Below are positions 26,823 through 35,045 of a DNA stretch of 64,000 nt, piece by piece. Position 1 is the first letter of the stretch. Every line of letters begins with the position of its first letter. Source of the DNA: Lichenicoccus sp964247695 (GTDB taxonomy: Bacteria; Pseudomonadota; Alphaproteobacteria; Acetobacterales; Acetobacteraceae); contig CAXTVI010000013.1 of NCBI GenBank assembly GCA_964247695.1, positions 28,232 to 92,231 on the forward strand. Direction: 5' to 3'. A program made the translations under genes and the position numbers. Under the pieces are notes generated by a model. The model did not search any database. It saw only the letters and a program-made list of their open reading frames with translations, and was not told the origin of the DNA.

Positions 26823-28364
26823 ATGCTTCTGAGAACGCGTGATGTGGGCAAGAGCTTCGGCAACGTGCCTGCGTTGCGCGACGTCTCCTTTACGGTCGAG
26901 GCCGGCGAGGTGCACGGGCTGATGGGCGAGAACGGCGCGGGCAAGTCCACGCTGATCAAGATCCTCACCGGCTACCACCAGCCGAGCAGCGGCGGGATGT
27001 GGCTCGACGATAAGCCGGTCTCGTTCGGCAGCCCGCGCGCGGCGCAGCACGCGGGGGTCGCGGCGGTGTATCAGGAAATCAACCTGATCCCGGAGCGCAG
27101 CGTCGCCGCCAACATCTTCCTTGGCCGCGAGCCGACCCGGTTCGGCCTGCTGACCGACCAGGCTGCGATGATCCGGCAGTCCGGCGAGCTGCTCCGGCGC
27201 TACGGCCTCGATATCGATCCGCGGCAGCCATTGCGCAGCCTGGGCCTGGGCATCCAGCAGATGGTCTCGATCGTCCGCGTGGTGTCGCTCGGCGCCCGGG
27301 TGGTGATCATGGACGAACCCACTTCGGCACTCAGCGGCGCCGAGGTGGACCTGCTCTACAGCGTGGTCGAGCAGTTGCGGCGCGAGGGCAAGGGCATCGT
27401 CTATGTCAGCCACCGCCTGTCGGAATGCTACCGGTTGTGCGACCGGCTCACGGTGCTGCGCGACGGGCGCATGGTCGAGACGGCCAGGGTGGCGGACCTG
27501 CCGCGAGGCCGGCTGATCGCCGCCATGCTCGGCCGCGAGGCGACGGCTGCCGGGCCGTCGGCCGGCGAACGCGCTGCGCGGGCGCAGGCAGTCCGCGCGG
27601 AGGGCGATGTCGGAGCGAAGGCGCTCAGCGTGCGCGGGCTGACCTGGCGGCGCCGGGTGCTGGACGTGTCGCTCTCGGTGCGGCGCGGCGAGATCCTCGG
27701 GCTGGCCGGCCTGCTCGGCTCCGGCCGCACCGAGACGCTCAAGGCGATCTACGGCGCCGAGACGCCGGAGCACGGCGAGGTCCGGCTCGGCCAGGACGCG
27801 CTCGCAGCCCCCACGCCGGCCCGCAGCATCCGCCAGGGCCTGGCGTTCCTGTCGGAGGATCGCCGCTCGGAGGGCATCTTCCCGCGCCTTTCGGTGCGCG
27901 AGAACCTGACCGCCGCGGTGCTGCCGCGCATCACCCGCCTCGGCGTGGTGTCGCGTCGCCGGCAGGACGAACTGGTCGCGCGTTATGTTCGCACGCTCGG
28001 CATCAAGACGTCGGGGCCAGGCGCGCTGATCTCCGAACTCTCGGGCGGCAACCAGCAGAAGGTGCTGATCGCGCGCGCCCTCTGCACCGAGCCTGTGGTG
28101 CTGATGCTGGACGATCCGACCCGCGGCATCGATGTCGGCGCGAAGGCCGAGGTGCATCGCACCGTGCGGGCTCTGGCCGGCGACGGGCTCGGCGTGCTGG
28201 TCACCTCTTCCGAAGTCGAGGAACTCATGGAACTTGCCGACCGGCTGGTGGTGCTGACCGAGGGGGCGGTGACCGGCGAACTCGAGACCGCCGGGCGCGA
28301 GCCCGAGGACGTGCTGGCGCTGCTCGCCGGCGTCGACGGCACCACGGGTGCCGTTCCGGCGTGA
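26823..28364 (+). CDS. Sugar ABC transporter double ATPase (YtfR/RbsA type)
   Basis: Duplicated ATP-binding subunit, 513 residues. Domain 1 has Walker A GENGAGKST (near 36) and Walker B VVIMDEPTSAL; its signature is the degenerate LGLGIQQMVSI usual for this family. Domain 2 has a degenerate Walker A (GLLGSGRTE), a full signature LSGGNQQKV and VLMLDDPTRGIDVG. The GTG start of the first permease overlaps its stop. It energises the sugar importer encoded around it. Confidence 0.93.
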   Translation: MLLRTRDVGKSFGNVPALRDVSFTVEAGEVHGLMGENGAGKSTLIKILTGYHQPSSGGMWLDDKPVSFGSPRAAQHAGVAAVYQEINLIPERSVAANIFLGREPTRFGLLTDQAAMIRQSGELLRRYGLDIDPRQPLRSLGLGIQQMVSIVRVVSLGARVVIMDEPTSALSGAEVDLLYSVVEQLRREGKGIVYVSHRLSECYRLCDRLTVLRDGRMVETARVADLPRGRLIAAMLGREATAAGPSAGERAARAQAVRAEGDVGAKALSVRGLTWRRRVLDVSLSVRRGEILGLAGLLGSGRTETLKAIYGAETPEHGEVRLGQDALAAPTPARSIRQGLAFLSEDRRSEGIFPRLSVRENLTAAVLPRITRLGVVSRRRQDELVARYVRTLGIKTSGPGALISELSGGNQQKVLIARALCTEPVVLMLDDPTRGIDVGAKAEVHRTVRALAGDGLGVLVTSSEVEELMELADRLVVLTEGAVTGELETAGREPEDVLALLAGVDGTTGAVPA

Positions 28365-29341
28365 GCGGCACCGGCTCGACATCCGCGAACGCCCCCAGGG
28401 CATCGCGGCTTCCCGCCGGGTGGGTCCGGCTGTGGAGCGTCTATATCGCCTTTGTCGCCCTGGTGCTGTTCGACCTCGCGGTCACGCCCGGTTTCCGCAA
28501 TCCCGCCGTCATACGCAGCCTGCTGTTCGAATCCGCGCCCGTGATCCTGATCGGCCTCGGCCAGAGCCTCGCAATCGGCACACGCGGAATCGATCTCTCG
28601 GTCGGCTCGGTGATGGCGCTGAGTTCCGCAGTGATCGGGGTGACGCTCGCGTGGGATCCGGTTGGCGGTCAGGCCACGTCGATCGCGCTGGGCATCGGAG
28701 CCGGACTGTGCTGCGGGCTGCTCAACGGGCTGCTGATCGCGTTCCTGCGCATCGACCCGCTGATCTCCAGCCTGTCGCTGCTGGTCGCTTCAAGGGGTCT
28801 CGCGCAGGCGCTGCTCGGCGGCGCGCGCGCCGACCTGCCGTTCGACGGCGTGATCCCGTGGCTGGGTGCCGCCACCGTCTCGGTGCTGCCGGTGACCGCG
28901 CTGCTCGCACTCGCCATCGCCGTACTGTTCTCGTTCATCGTGCGCCGCACGACGTTCGGCCATTACGCGATCTTCGCCGGCGCCAGCCGCACGGCTGCGT
29001 TCCTCGCCGGCCAGCCGGTGCGCGCGACGCTGGTGTTCGTCTATGGCCTGAGCGGATTGCTGGCCGGCATCGCCGGACTGTTCGCCACCGCACGCCTCGG
29101 CGCCGCCGACCCGAACTATATCGGCGTGCAGTTCGAGCTCGACGCCATCGCGGCGTCGGTGATCGGCGGCACGCCGCTTTCCGGCGGCCGCGTCTCGACC
29201 ATCGGCACGGTGTTCGGCGTCCTGCTGCTGGAAGTGCTGGATGCAAGCTTCATCATGAACAACGTGAATTCGACCTACGCCCAGATCCTCAAGGCCGGGT
29301 TCATCATCGCGGCGCTCTACCTGCAGCGGGCAGGAGGCTGA
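28361..29341 (+). CDS. Sugar ABC transporter permease 1 (YtfT-like)
   Basis: RbsC-type membrane subunit, 326 residues from a GTG that overlaps the ATPase stop (GTGA). The IGLGQSLAIGTRGIDLSVGSVMAL segment (about 65-90) and the late IAASVIGGTPLSGGRVSTIGTVFG are family signatures. It has about eight to nine hydrophobic segments. It is paired with the second permease four bases downstream; two unlike permeases are usual for YtfT/YjfF systems. Confidence 0.91.
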   Translation: MSGTGSTSANAPRASRLPAGWVRLWSVYIAFVALVLFDLAVTPGFRNPAVIRSLLFESAPVILIGLGQSLAIGTRGIDLSVGSVMALSSAVIGVTLAWDPVGGQATSIALGIGAGLCCGLLNGLLIAFLRIDPLISSLSLLVASRGLAQALLGGARADLPFDGVIPWLGAATVSVLPVTALLALAIAVLFSFIVRRTTFGHYAIFAGASRTAAFLAGQPVRATLVFVYGLSGLLAGIAGLFATARLGAADPNYIGVQFELDAIAASVIGGTPLSGGRVSTIGTVFGVLLLEVLDASFIMNNVNSTYAQILKAGFIIAALYLQRAGG

Positions 29342-29345
29342 GCCG

Positions 29346-30332
29346 ATGGCGGACGTGCTGGTGAAGCCGACCCTCGACCGCCGCCGCTTCGGGGGGACGC
29401 AGCTGATCGCGCTGATCCAGGCGCGCGGCGCGATCGTGGTGCTGGCCGTCGTCGTGCTGGTGGCAGGCGTGGCGTTTCCCGATTTCCTGCATGCCGGCAA
29501 CCTGCAGGACATCGTCACCGCGGCAACCTTCCTCGGCCTGGTCGCCATCGGACAGACCTTTGTCATCATCCTGGGCGGCTTCGATCTCGCCGTCGGATCG
29601 ATGGTCAGCGTCGGCACCGTGCTAGCCGCCTATGCCATTCCGTATGGCTGGGTCGCGGCGCTGCTGCTGCCGGTCGTCGCCGGCGTGCTGGTCGGCCTGG
29701 TCGACGGGCTGCTGATCGCGCGCGCCCGCATGGCGCCGTTCATCGTGACTTTGTCGGCGCTGCTGGCGCTCAAGGGGGCGGCGGTCGCGCTGGCCGGCGA
29801 GAGCATGGTCATCAGTCACCCCGGTTTCTTCGGCCGCATCGCCAACGGGCAGATCCTGGGCATCAACACCCTGGTGCTGGTGCTGCTGGCGGCTTTCGCG
29901 ATCGCGGCCGTCGTGCTCAACCGCACCGCGTTCGGCGCCGCGGTGTTCGCCATCGGAGGCAACGAGGACGCGGCGCGCATGCTCGGCATACGCGTCGAGC
30001 GGGTGAAGATCCTCACCTATTGCCTCAGCGGCGGCCTGAGCGGCCTGGCCGGTGCCCTGCTGGCCGCTCACCTGAGCAGCGGGCTGTCCGCCGCCGGCAA
30101 CGGCTACGAGCTGCAATCCATCGCGGCCGCGGTGATCGGCGGCGTGCTGCTCACCGGCGGCGTAGGTACTATGGCGGGCGCACTCGCCGGCGTGCTGCTG
30201 CTCGGGTTGATCAACAACATCATCAACCAGATCGGCAGCCTGAGTGCCGCCTACCAGGGCCTGGCGGGCGGCGTGTTCCTGCTGCTCGCGGTGATCATCC
30301 AGTCCGGGCTGAGCCGCGGCCGCCGGGCCTGA
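29346..30332 (+). CDS. Sugar ABC transporter permease 2 (YjfF-like)
   Basis: Second RbsC-type membrane subunit, 328 residues, about nine hydrophobic segments. GQTFVIILGGFDLAVGSMVSVG (about 70-90), GGNEDAARMLGI (about 210, the ATPase-coupling loop) and AAAVIGGVLLTGGVGTMAGALAG are seen. It is the last gene of the importer operon and is convergent with the bicupin gene, with 16 bases between the stops. Confidence 0.91.
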   Translation: MADVLVKPTLDRRRFGGTQLIALIQARGAIVVLAVVVLVAGVAFPDFLHAGNLQDIVTAATFLGLVAIGQTFVIILGGFDLAVGSMVSVGTVLAAYAIPYGWVAALLLPVVAGVLVGLVDGLLIARARMAPFIVTLSALLALKGAAVALAGESMVISHPGFFGRIANGQILGINTLVLVLLAAFAIAAVVLNRTAFGAAVFAIGGNEDAARMLGIRVERVKILTYCLSGGLSGLAGALLAAHLSSGLSAAGNGYELQSIAAAVIGGVLLTGGVGTMAGALAGVLLLGLINNIINQIGSLSAAYQGLAGGVFLLLAVIIQSGLSRGRRA

Positions 30333-30348
30333 CGGGAGCAGCGGTTGC

Positions 30349-31590
30349 TCAGATCGGCACCACGTTGGGCGCGGTCTGCGTCAGCCCGGCCAGAACCGAT
30401 CGATCGATGTTGAGGGTCTGCTCGACCATCGCCGGTGGCGTGTGGGCCAGCCAATCGGCAAGCGCCACGTTCTCGTAGCGAGCCGTCTTGAAGATCTCGA
30501 GGAACACGAGCTCGCCGCTGCCGGTATTCTCGATGTAGTGGCCGAGGCTCTTTTTGACGTAGCCGATGTCGCCCGGGTTGAAGTCCGCGGTCATCGCGTG
30601 CGGCCCGGTATTGAAGACGGTCATCCGGCCTTGTCCGCGCACCCAGTACTGCCACTCGTCGGCGTTCGGATGCCAGTGCATCTCGCGCATGCCGCCCGGC
30701 TCGATCGTCACCAGGGCCGCGGCGATCGTCCTGGAGACGTGAAAGTTGCTCGAGTCCGCGATACGGACGGATCCGCCTCTGGTCTTGGAGTTCGGCTGCA
30801 TGCCGCCGAGGTCGAAGACGAAGGACTGCGCAGACGATCCGGCCGATCCCGCGGCTGCCTTCTGATCATCTGCGAGCGGCCCCGGCACCTGTCCGGGGAA
30901 GATCCATCGCTGGGTGAGCGGGATGTTTTTGAACGCATCGGCCGACACGCCGAAATTCTTGGCGAGGATGTCCGGCGGCGTATGGGCTAGCCAGTCGGTG
31001 ATGAGCAGCGTGTTGTCCTCGGAGGAGTGGCCCTCGTCGAACGCCAGGATGAACTCCGTACCCTCTGGGCCAAGGCCCTGTAGAGAGTGCGGCAGGCCGG
31101 GCGGGAAGTACCACAGGCCGCCCGGTCCGACATCCGCGACCTGCGGCTTGCCGGCGCCGTCGAGAACAGTGATCCGGGTGGTGCCGCTGCTGACGTAGCC
31201 CCACTCCGCCTGCTGGTGCCAGTGCAGTTCCCGGATGCCGCCGGCATCGAGGCGCATGTTGACGCCCGCGATATCCTTGGAGATGGCGAAGTCGTCGGCG
31301 GTGACCTGCCGCGCCCACCCGCCGGCCTGGATGCGGCGATGGGCGATGTTGAACGACGACCAGAACATCGGCATGCCGAAATCGTCGGTCGGCGGCGGGT
31401 TCACCAGCGAGGGGAACTGCCCCTCGAGGGCAGGATTGCGCGGACCCGGGTTGCCCATCGTGTGGCCGGTCGCGTTGACCGGGCCCTGCGGCGGCATGTC
31501 GGGATTGCCGAAGCCGGCCGCGTGCGCCGCTCCCGTTGCCCCGATGGTGCCGAGGGCGGTCAGCAGTCCGCGCCGTGCCAGAGGATCCAT
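30349..31590 (-). CDS. oxdC: Exported bicupin, oxalate decarboxylase type
   Basis: Mn-dependent bicupin of the OxdC family (oxalate to formate plus CO2), 413 residues. A TAT-like leader (RRGLLTALGTIGATGAAHAA) indicates export. Domain 1 ligands are His123, His125, Glu129 and His168; domain 2 ligands are His305, His307, Glu312 and His351. The active-site lid reads S190-E-D-N-T194, against SENST in Bacillus OxdC, and keeps the catalytic Glu. ATG 31590 follows GGGAG by seven bases; 31614 and TTG 31629 are longer alternatives. It is divergent from a LysR regulator. An exported formate-producing enzyme could feed the formate dehydrogenase; that link is inference. Confidence 0.88.
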   Translation of the reverse strand: MDPLARRGLLTALGTIGATGAAHAAGFGNPDMPPQGPVNATGHTMGNPGPRNPALEGQFPSLVNPPPTDDFGMPMFWSSFNIAHRRIQAGGWARQVTADDFAISKDIAGVNMRLDAGGIRELHWHQQAEWGYVSSGTTRITVLDGAGKPQVADVGPGGLWYFPPGLPHSLQGLGPEGTEFILAFDEGHSSEDNTLLITDWLAHTPPDILAKNFGVSADAFKNIPLTQRWIFPGQVPGPLADDQKAAAGSAGSSAQSFVFDLGGMQPNSKTRGGSVRIADSSNFHVSRTIAAALVTIEPGGMREMHWHPNADEWQYWVRGQGRMTVFNTGPHAMTADFNPGDIGYVKKSLGHYIENTGSGELVFLEIFKTARYENVALADWLAHTPPAMVEQTLNIDRSVLAGLTQTAPNVVPI

Positions 31591-31622
31591 CACCATGCTC
31601 CCGTTGCCTGCCATGAGATTAA

Positions 31623-31641
31623 TTTTCAAAACGCATGAAAA
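31623..31641. promoter_or_regulatory. Candidate LysR-type operator
   Basis: TTTTCA-N7-TGAAAA is a 6-bp inverted repeat containing a T-N11-A core, as LysR regulators prefer. It lies in an AT-rich patch between the bicupin start (31590) and the LysR start (31659). Confidence 0.5.
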
Positions 31642-31658
31642 ATAGTAAACTTATCTCC

Positions 31659-32558
31659 ATGAGCAATGACCGCTCTCTCGACATCGACCTGCTGCGGTCC
31701 TTCCTGGCCGTGGCGGAAACCCTGCACTTCACAGCGGCGGCGCGCCGGCGCGGGCTGGGACAGTCGACGATCAGCCAGCAGGTGAGCCGCCTGGAACACG
31801 CCGTCGGACGCATCCTGCTCCTCCGCGACACCAAGAACGTGCAGCTCACGCCGGACGGCGACGACATGGCCCGGCTCGCGCACGACGTCATCGCCGCCAA
31901 TGACCGTGCGATCAACCATTTCGACCAGACCGTGCTGCGCGGCCGCCTGCGCTTCGGCGTGTCCGAGGACCTCGTCCTGTCCCGCCTGCCGGAGATCCTG
32001 CGGAGCTTCCGCAATGCGCATCCCCTGGTCGATTTCGACATGACGGTCGGCCTCAGCGCCAAGCTCTACGAACAACTCGACACCGGGAGGCTCGATCTGC
32101 TTTTCGCCAAGCGGCAGCGGGGTGATGAACGCGGGATCCTGCTCTGGCGCGAGCGGCTGATCTGGCTCGGCAGCCGGGGGTTCGAGCCAGGGCGGGACTG
32201 TCCGGTGCCCCTGGTCGTGTATCCAGGCACGAGCATCACGCGGTCGGCGGCGACCGATGCGCTCAACCGGGCCGGTCGGACGTGGCGGGTTGCCTTCAGC
32301 AGCGACAGCCTGGTTGCCTTGATGGGAGCCGTGCGCGCCGGTTTCGGTGTCACCGCGCAATCGTCGCTGCTGGCCGGCTCCGATCTCGAGGCGATCTCCG
32401 ACGCGGCGGAACTGCCCGTTCTGCCGGAGGTGGCCTTCGTGGTCCTCGGACGCGGGCTGCACCTGGAAGGTCCGGCCGATGCGCTGGCCAGGGCGATCGT
32501 CGACCATGCGGACCTGCGTCGCTCGCGGTTCGAATTCCGGGTGCGGGCCGCCCGATGA
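31659..32558 (+). CDS. LysR-family transcriptional regulator
   Basis: DNA-binding regulator, about 299 residues. The N-terminal winged HTH is seen (LDIDLLRSFLAVAETLHFTAAARRRGLGQSTISQQVSRLE, about 7-45) followed by a periplasmic-binding-fold effector domain. An in-frame ATG at 31635 would place the candidate operator inside the gene, so 31659 is preferred; neither start has a clear Shine-Dalgarno. It is divergent from the bicupin gene, which is the likely target. Confidence 0.9.
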   Translation: MSNDRSLDIDLLRSFLAVAETLHFTAAARRRGLGQSTISQQVSRLEHAVGRILLLRDTKNVQLTPDGDDMARLAHDVIAANDRAINHFDQTVLRGRLRFGVSEDLVLSRLPEILRSFRNAHPLVDFDMTVGLSAKLYEQLDTGRLDLLFAKRQRGDERGILLWRERLIWLGSRGFEPGRDCPVPLVVYPGTSITRSAATDALNRAGRTWRVAFSSDSLVALMGAVRAGFGVTAQSSLLAGSDLEAISDAAELPVLPEVAFVVLGRGLHLEGPADALARAIVDHADLRRSRFEFRVRAAR

Positions 32559-32629
32559 CCTGGCGCTATCATCATGCGCCGTGGACAACGCCGTCACCAA
32601 ATGGGAGCTATGCCTCTGAACCGCGTCGG

Positions 32630-33100
32630 ATGGACTGGATGCTGGCCGCTTTCCTGATGGGCCTGGTCGGCGGCCAGCGCGCCATGACGCCGCTCGCAGC
32701 TGTTGCTTTCGCGGCGGCGCGTGGCGGCCGGCCGGAAGACAACGGCGCCCCCAGGATCATCGCGCATCCCTTCACAGTGACTGTCGCAATGGCCCTCGCT
32801 GCCGCCGAACTGGCAGGCGACAAGATGAAGACGGCGCCCGATCGGATCGTCCCGGTCGGCCTCGCCGCGCGGTTCATCGCCTCGGCGATCGCAGGTGCGG
32901 CGCTTGCACCGGCCCGGCAGCGTTGGCCGGCTGCGACGCTCGGGGGCTCGACCGCGGTGGTGGCCTCCTACCTGGGCTGGCGTCTCCGGGTGGCCGCCAT
33001 GCGGCGCTATGGTCAGACGCCGACCGGCCTGGTCGAGGATGTGCTGGTCGTCACCGGCGCGATCGCGATCGTGCGGACGCAGGGCAGGTCCGCCGCCTGA
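32630..33100 (+). CDS. DUF4126-like small membrane protein
   Basis: A 156-residue protein with hydrophobic segments at about residues 3-25, 45-62, 75-100 and 130-150. The opening (LMGLVGGQRAMTPLAAVAFAAARG) resembles the DUF4126 pattern in which a Gly/Arg motif is followed by MTP. Function of the family is unknown. It lies 71 bases after the LysR gene on the same strand and is convergent with the MFS gene. Confidence 0.75.
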   Translation: MDWMLAAFLMGLVGGQRAMTPLAAVAFAAARGGRPEDNGAPRIIAHPFTVTVAMALAAAELAGDKMKTAPDRIVPVGLAARFIASAIAGAALAPARQRWPAATLGGSTAVVASYLGWRLRVAAMRRYGQTPTGLVEDVLVVTGAIAIVRTQGRSAA

Positions 33101-33117
33101 TCGGCGCCGCCGAGATC

Positions 33118-34317
33118 CTAGCTGGAGGCGCGCCGGCTCAGGAACCCGGGCACCAGGGCCAGACACACCACGACGGCGCCGATCCAGGGCAGCAACGCAT
33201 ACCCTGCTCCATGGGCCAGCACCGCGGCGCCCAGGGCGGCCCCGAGCGCATCACCGAGATTGAAGGCGGACTGGTTCAGCGTCGAGGCGAGGTGGGGTGC
33301 GTCCCGCGCCTCCAGGACGACCCGGTGCTGCAACGGCGGCACCAGAGCGAAGGCGGCGACACCCCAGGCGAAGACCACGAGGAGGGCGAGCAGGCCGGTC
33401 CGCACGAGGAGACCGAGGCCGGCCAGCGCGACTGCGTCGGCGGCAAGAAGTGCTCGGATCGCGAGCAGGGCATTGCGGTCGGCGAGGCGACCGCCGGACA
33501 GGCCGCCGACAGACAGGCCGGCTCCGAACAGGAAGAGGGCCAGGCCGGCCGCATGCGGCGTCAGGCCGGCCTCGTGTTCCAGCAGCGGGGTGAGGAAGGT
33601 CAGGACGCTGAACAGCGCCGCCGAGGAGAGCGTGCTGACCAGCATGGCAAGCCAGATCTGAGGCTCCCGCAGCGCGGCGAGTTCGCGCCGGACCCCGTAT
33701 GATCCGCCGCCGAGGCGACGCGGCATCCAGGTGACCATCGCTGCCAGGGCGGCCGCCGCGAGAGTCGCGACGAGCGCGAACGTGACCCGCCAGCCGGCCG
33801 CCTGTCCGATCCAGGTGCCAAGCGGGACACCCACGACATTCGCGACCGTCATGCCGGTGAAGAGCAGGGCGACCGCCCGCACCGCCTTGCCCGGCGGTGC
33901 CAGTTCGGCCGCGACGATGGATGCGATGCCGAAGAAGGCGCCGTGCGCCAGCGCGGTTACGACCCGCGCGATCATCAGGATGCGGAAGTCGGGTGCGACC
34001 GTGCAGGCCACGTCACCCACGAGGAACATCGCCATCAGCGTCACGAGGGCACGGCGCCGCGACAGGGACGAGAGCGATGCGGCGACGAAGGGCGATCCGA
34101 AGGCGACGCTGAGCGCGTAGACCGAGATGAGGAGGCCGGCGATCGGGATCGACACCTGCAGGCCGGCGGCGAGCTGCGGGACCAGGCCGACGATGACGAA
34201 CTCGCCGGTCCCGATGCTGAAACTCGCCAGCATGAGCGAGGCGAGCGCGCGCCCGTTCCGATCCTGCGCCGCGGCGTCGATCGGCGACGGGTTCCGGACG
34301 CCGTTGATGCTCGTCAA
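33118..34317 (-). CDS. MFS transporter, DHA1 type
   Basis: Twelve-helix major facilitator (AraJ/YdhP-like drug:proton antiporter or arabinose exporter group), about 399 residues. The motif-A-like loop after helix 2 is SSLSRRRALV, and the helix 5 region reads GVPLGTWIGQAAGWR, typical of DHA1. A TTG at 34317 follows GGGAGGA by about nine bases and sits one base after the stop of the Lrp/AsnC gene, which argues for translational coupling. Substrate unknown; an amino acid or amino-acid-like compound would fit the regulator. Confidence 0.88.
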   Translation of the reverse strand: MTSINGVRNPSPIDAAAQDRNGRALASLMLASFSIGTGEFVIVGLVPQLAAGLQVSIPIAGLLISVYALSVAFGSPFVAASLSSLSRRRALVTLMAMFLVGDVACTVAPDFRILMIARVVTALAHGAFFGIASIVAAELAPPGKAVRAVALLFTGMTVANVVGVPLGTWIGQAAGWRVTFALVATLAAAALAAMVTWMPRRLGGGSYGVRRELAALREPQIWLAMLVSTLSSAALFSVLTFLTPLLEHEAGLTPHAAGLALFLFGAGLSVGGLSGGRLADRNALLAIRALLAADAVALAGLGLLVRTGLLALLVVFAWGVAAFALVPPLQHRVVLEARDAPHLASTLNQSAFNLGDALGAALGAAVLAHGAGYALLPWIGAVVVCLALVPGFLSRRASS

Positions 34318-34318
34318 C

Positions 34319-34804
34319 TCACCGTTCCTCCCGCCCGGGATCCGGAGTTGCCGGCTCCGGCAGCCCGAGCTCGGATGTCTCCTTGATCGTCTCGAGGACG
34401 ATGACCGTCTCGGTCCTGAGGACGTCGGATTGACGGCTGACATGCTCCGTCAGGAAGCGTTGCAGCGCTCGTGTGCCGCCGGCCCGGATCTTGAGAAGGT
34501 AGCAGTGGGCGCCCGCGACCTGATGGATCTCCTGCACCTCCGGCCTGGCGGCGATGTCCGCGCGGAAACCGTCCTCGTCGGGATGCGGCGCAAGATCGAT
34601 GAAGGCGAATGCGCAGAGCGGAAGCCCGACCCGGTCCGGATCGAGCACCGCATGGTTGCCGCGGATGATACCGGAGCTGTTGAGGCGCCGGACGCGCTCG
34701 TTCGCCGCCGACACGGACAGGCCGACAGCCTGTCCGATCTCGGCATTGGACAGCCGGTTGTCAGCCTGCAGCAGACGAAGGATCTTCCTGTCCACGGCAT
34801 CCAT
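34319..34804 (-). CDS. Lrp/AsnC-family regulator
   Basis: Feast/famine regulator, 161 residues: an N-terminal HTH (LDAVDRKILRLLQADNRLSNAEIGQAVGLSVSAANERVRRL pattern, about 1-45), then the RAM effector domain. It is co-directional and nearly overlapping with the MFS gene, and is its likely controller. A long inverted repeat lies immediately upstream of its start. Confidence 0.92.
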   Translation of the reverse strand: MDAVDRKILRLLQADNRLSNAEIGQAVGLSVSAANERVRRLNSSGIIRGNHAVLDPDRVGLPLCAFAFIDLAPHPDEDGFRADIAARPEVQEIHQVAGAHCYLLKIRAGGTRALQRFLTEHVSRQSDVLRTETVIVLETIKETSELGLPEPATPDPGREER

Positions 34805-34806
34805 GA

Positions 34807-34856
34807 CAGGTAATATGATGATTTTATCAATGGCATCCAGGTAAAATTATTGCCTG
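34807..34856. promoter_or_regulatory. Candidate Lrp/AsnC operator region
   Basis: CAGGTAATA (34807-34815) and TATTGCCTG (34848-34856) form an inverted repeat with 8 of 9 matches, separated by 32 bases of AT-rich DNA, directly upstream of the AsnC-type gene. Lrp-family proteins bind such spaced palindromes and wrap DNA. It could also affect the divergent amiC. Confidence 0.45.
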
Positions 34857-35045
34857 TGACGGATATGGCAAATCGGTGTCCGGCCGGCGCCGATCCGATG
34901 CTGGACGGCGCCATGACACCCGGCATACAGTCCCGAGGCACTCGATAGATTGGCGCAGGCTCTTCGAAGCGGAGGTCCCGATGGTTCCGATGCGCCGGCC
35001 CTGGGTCCGCGGCCTTCCGCGCCGGGAACTCCCGATAGGCCCGGC

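Noticed and set aside
25494..28403. A 969-codon open frame on the minus strand
   Set aside because: Antisense of the ABC binding-protein and ATPase genes, which carry complete Walker motifs; no family features in the long frame.
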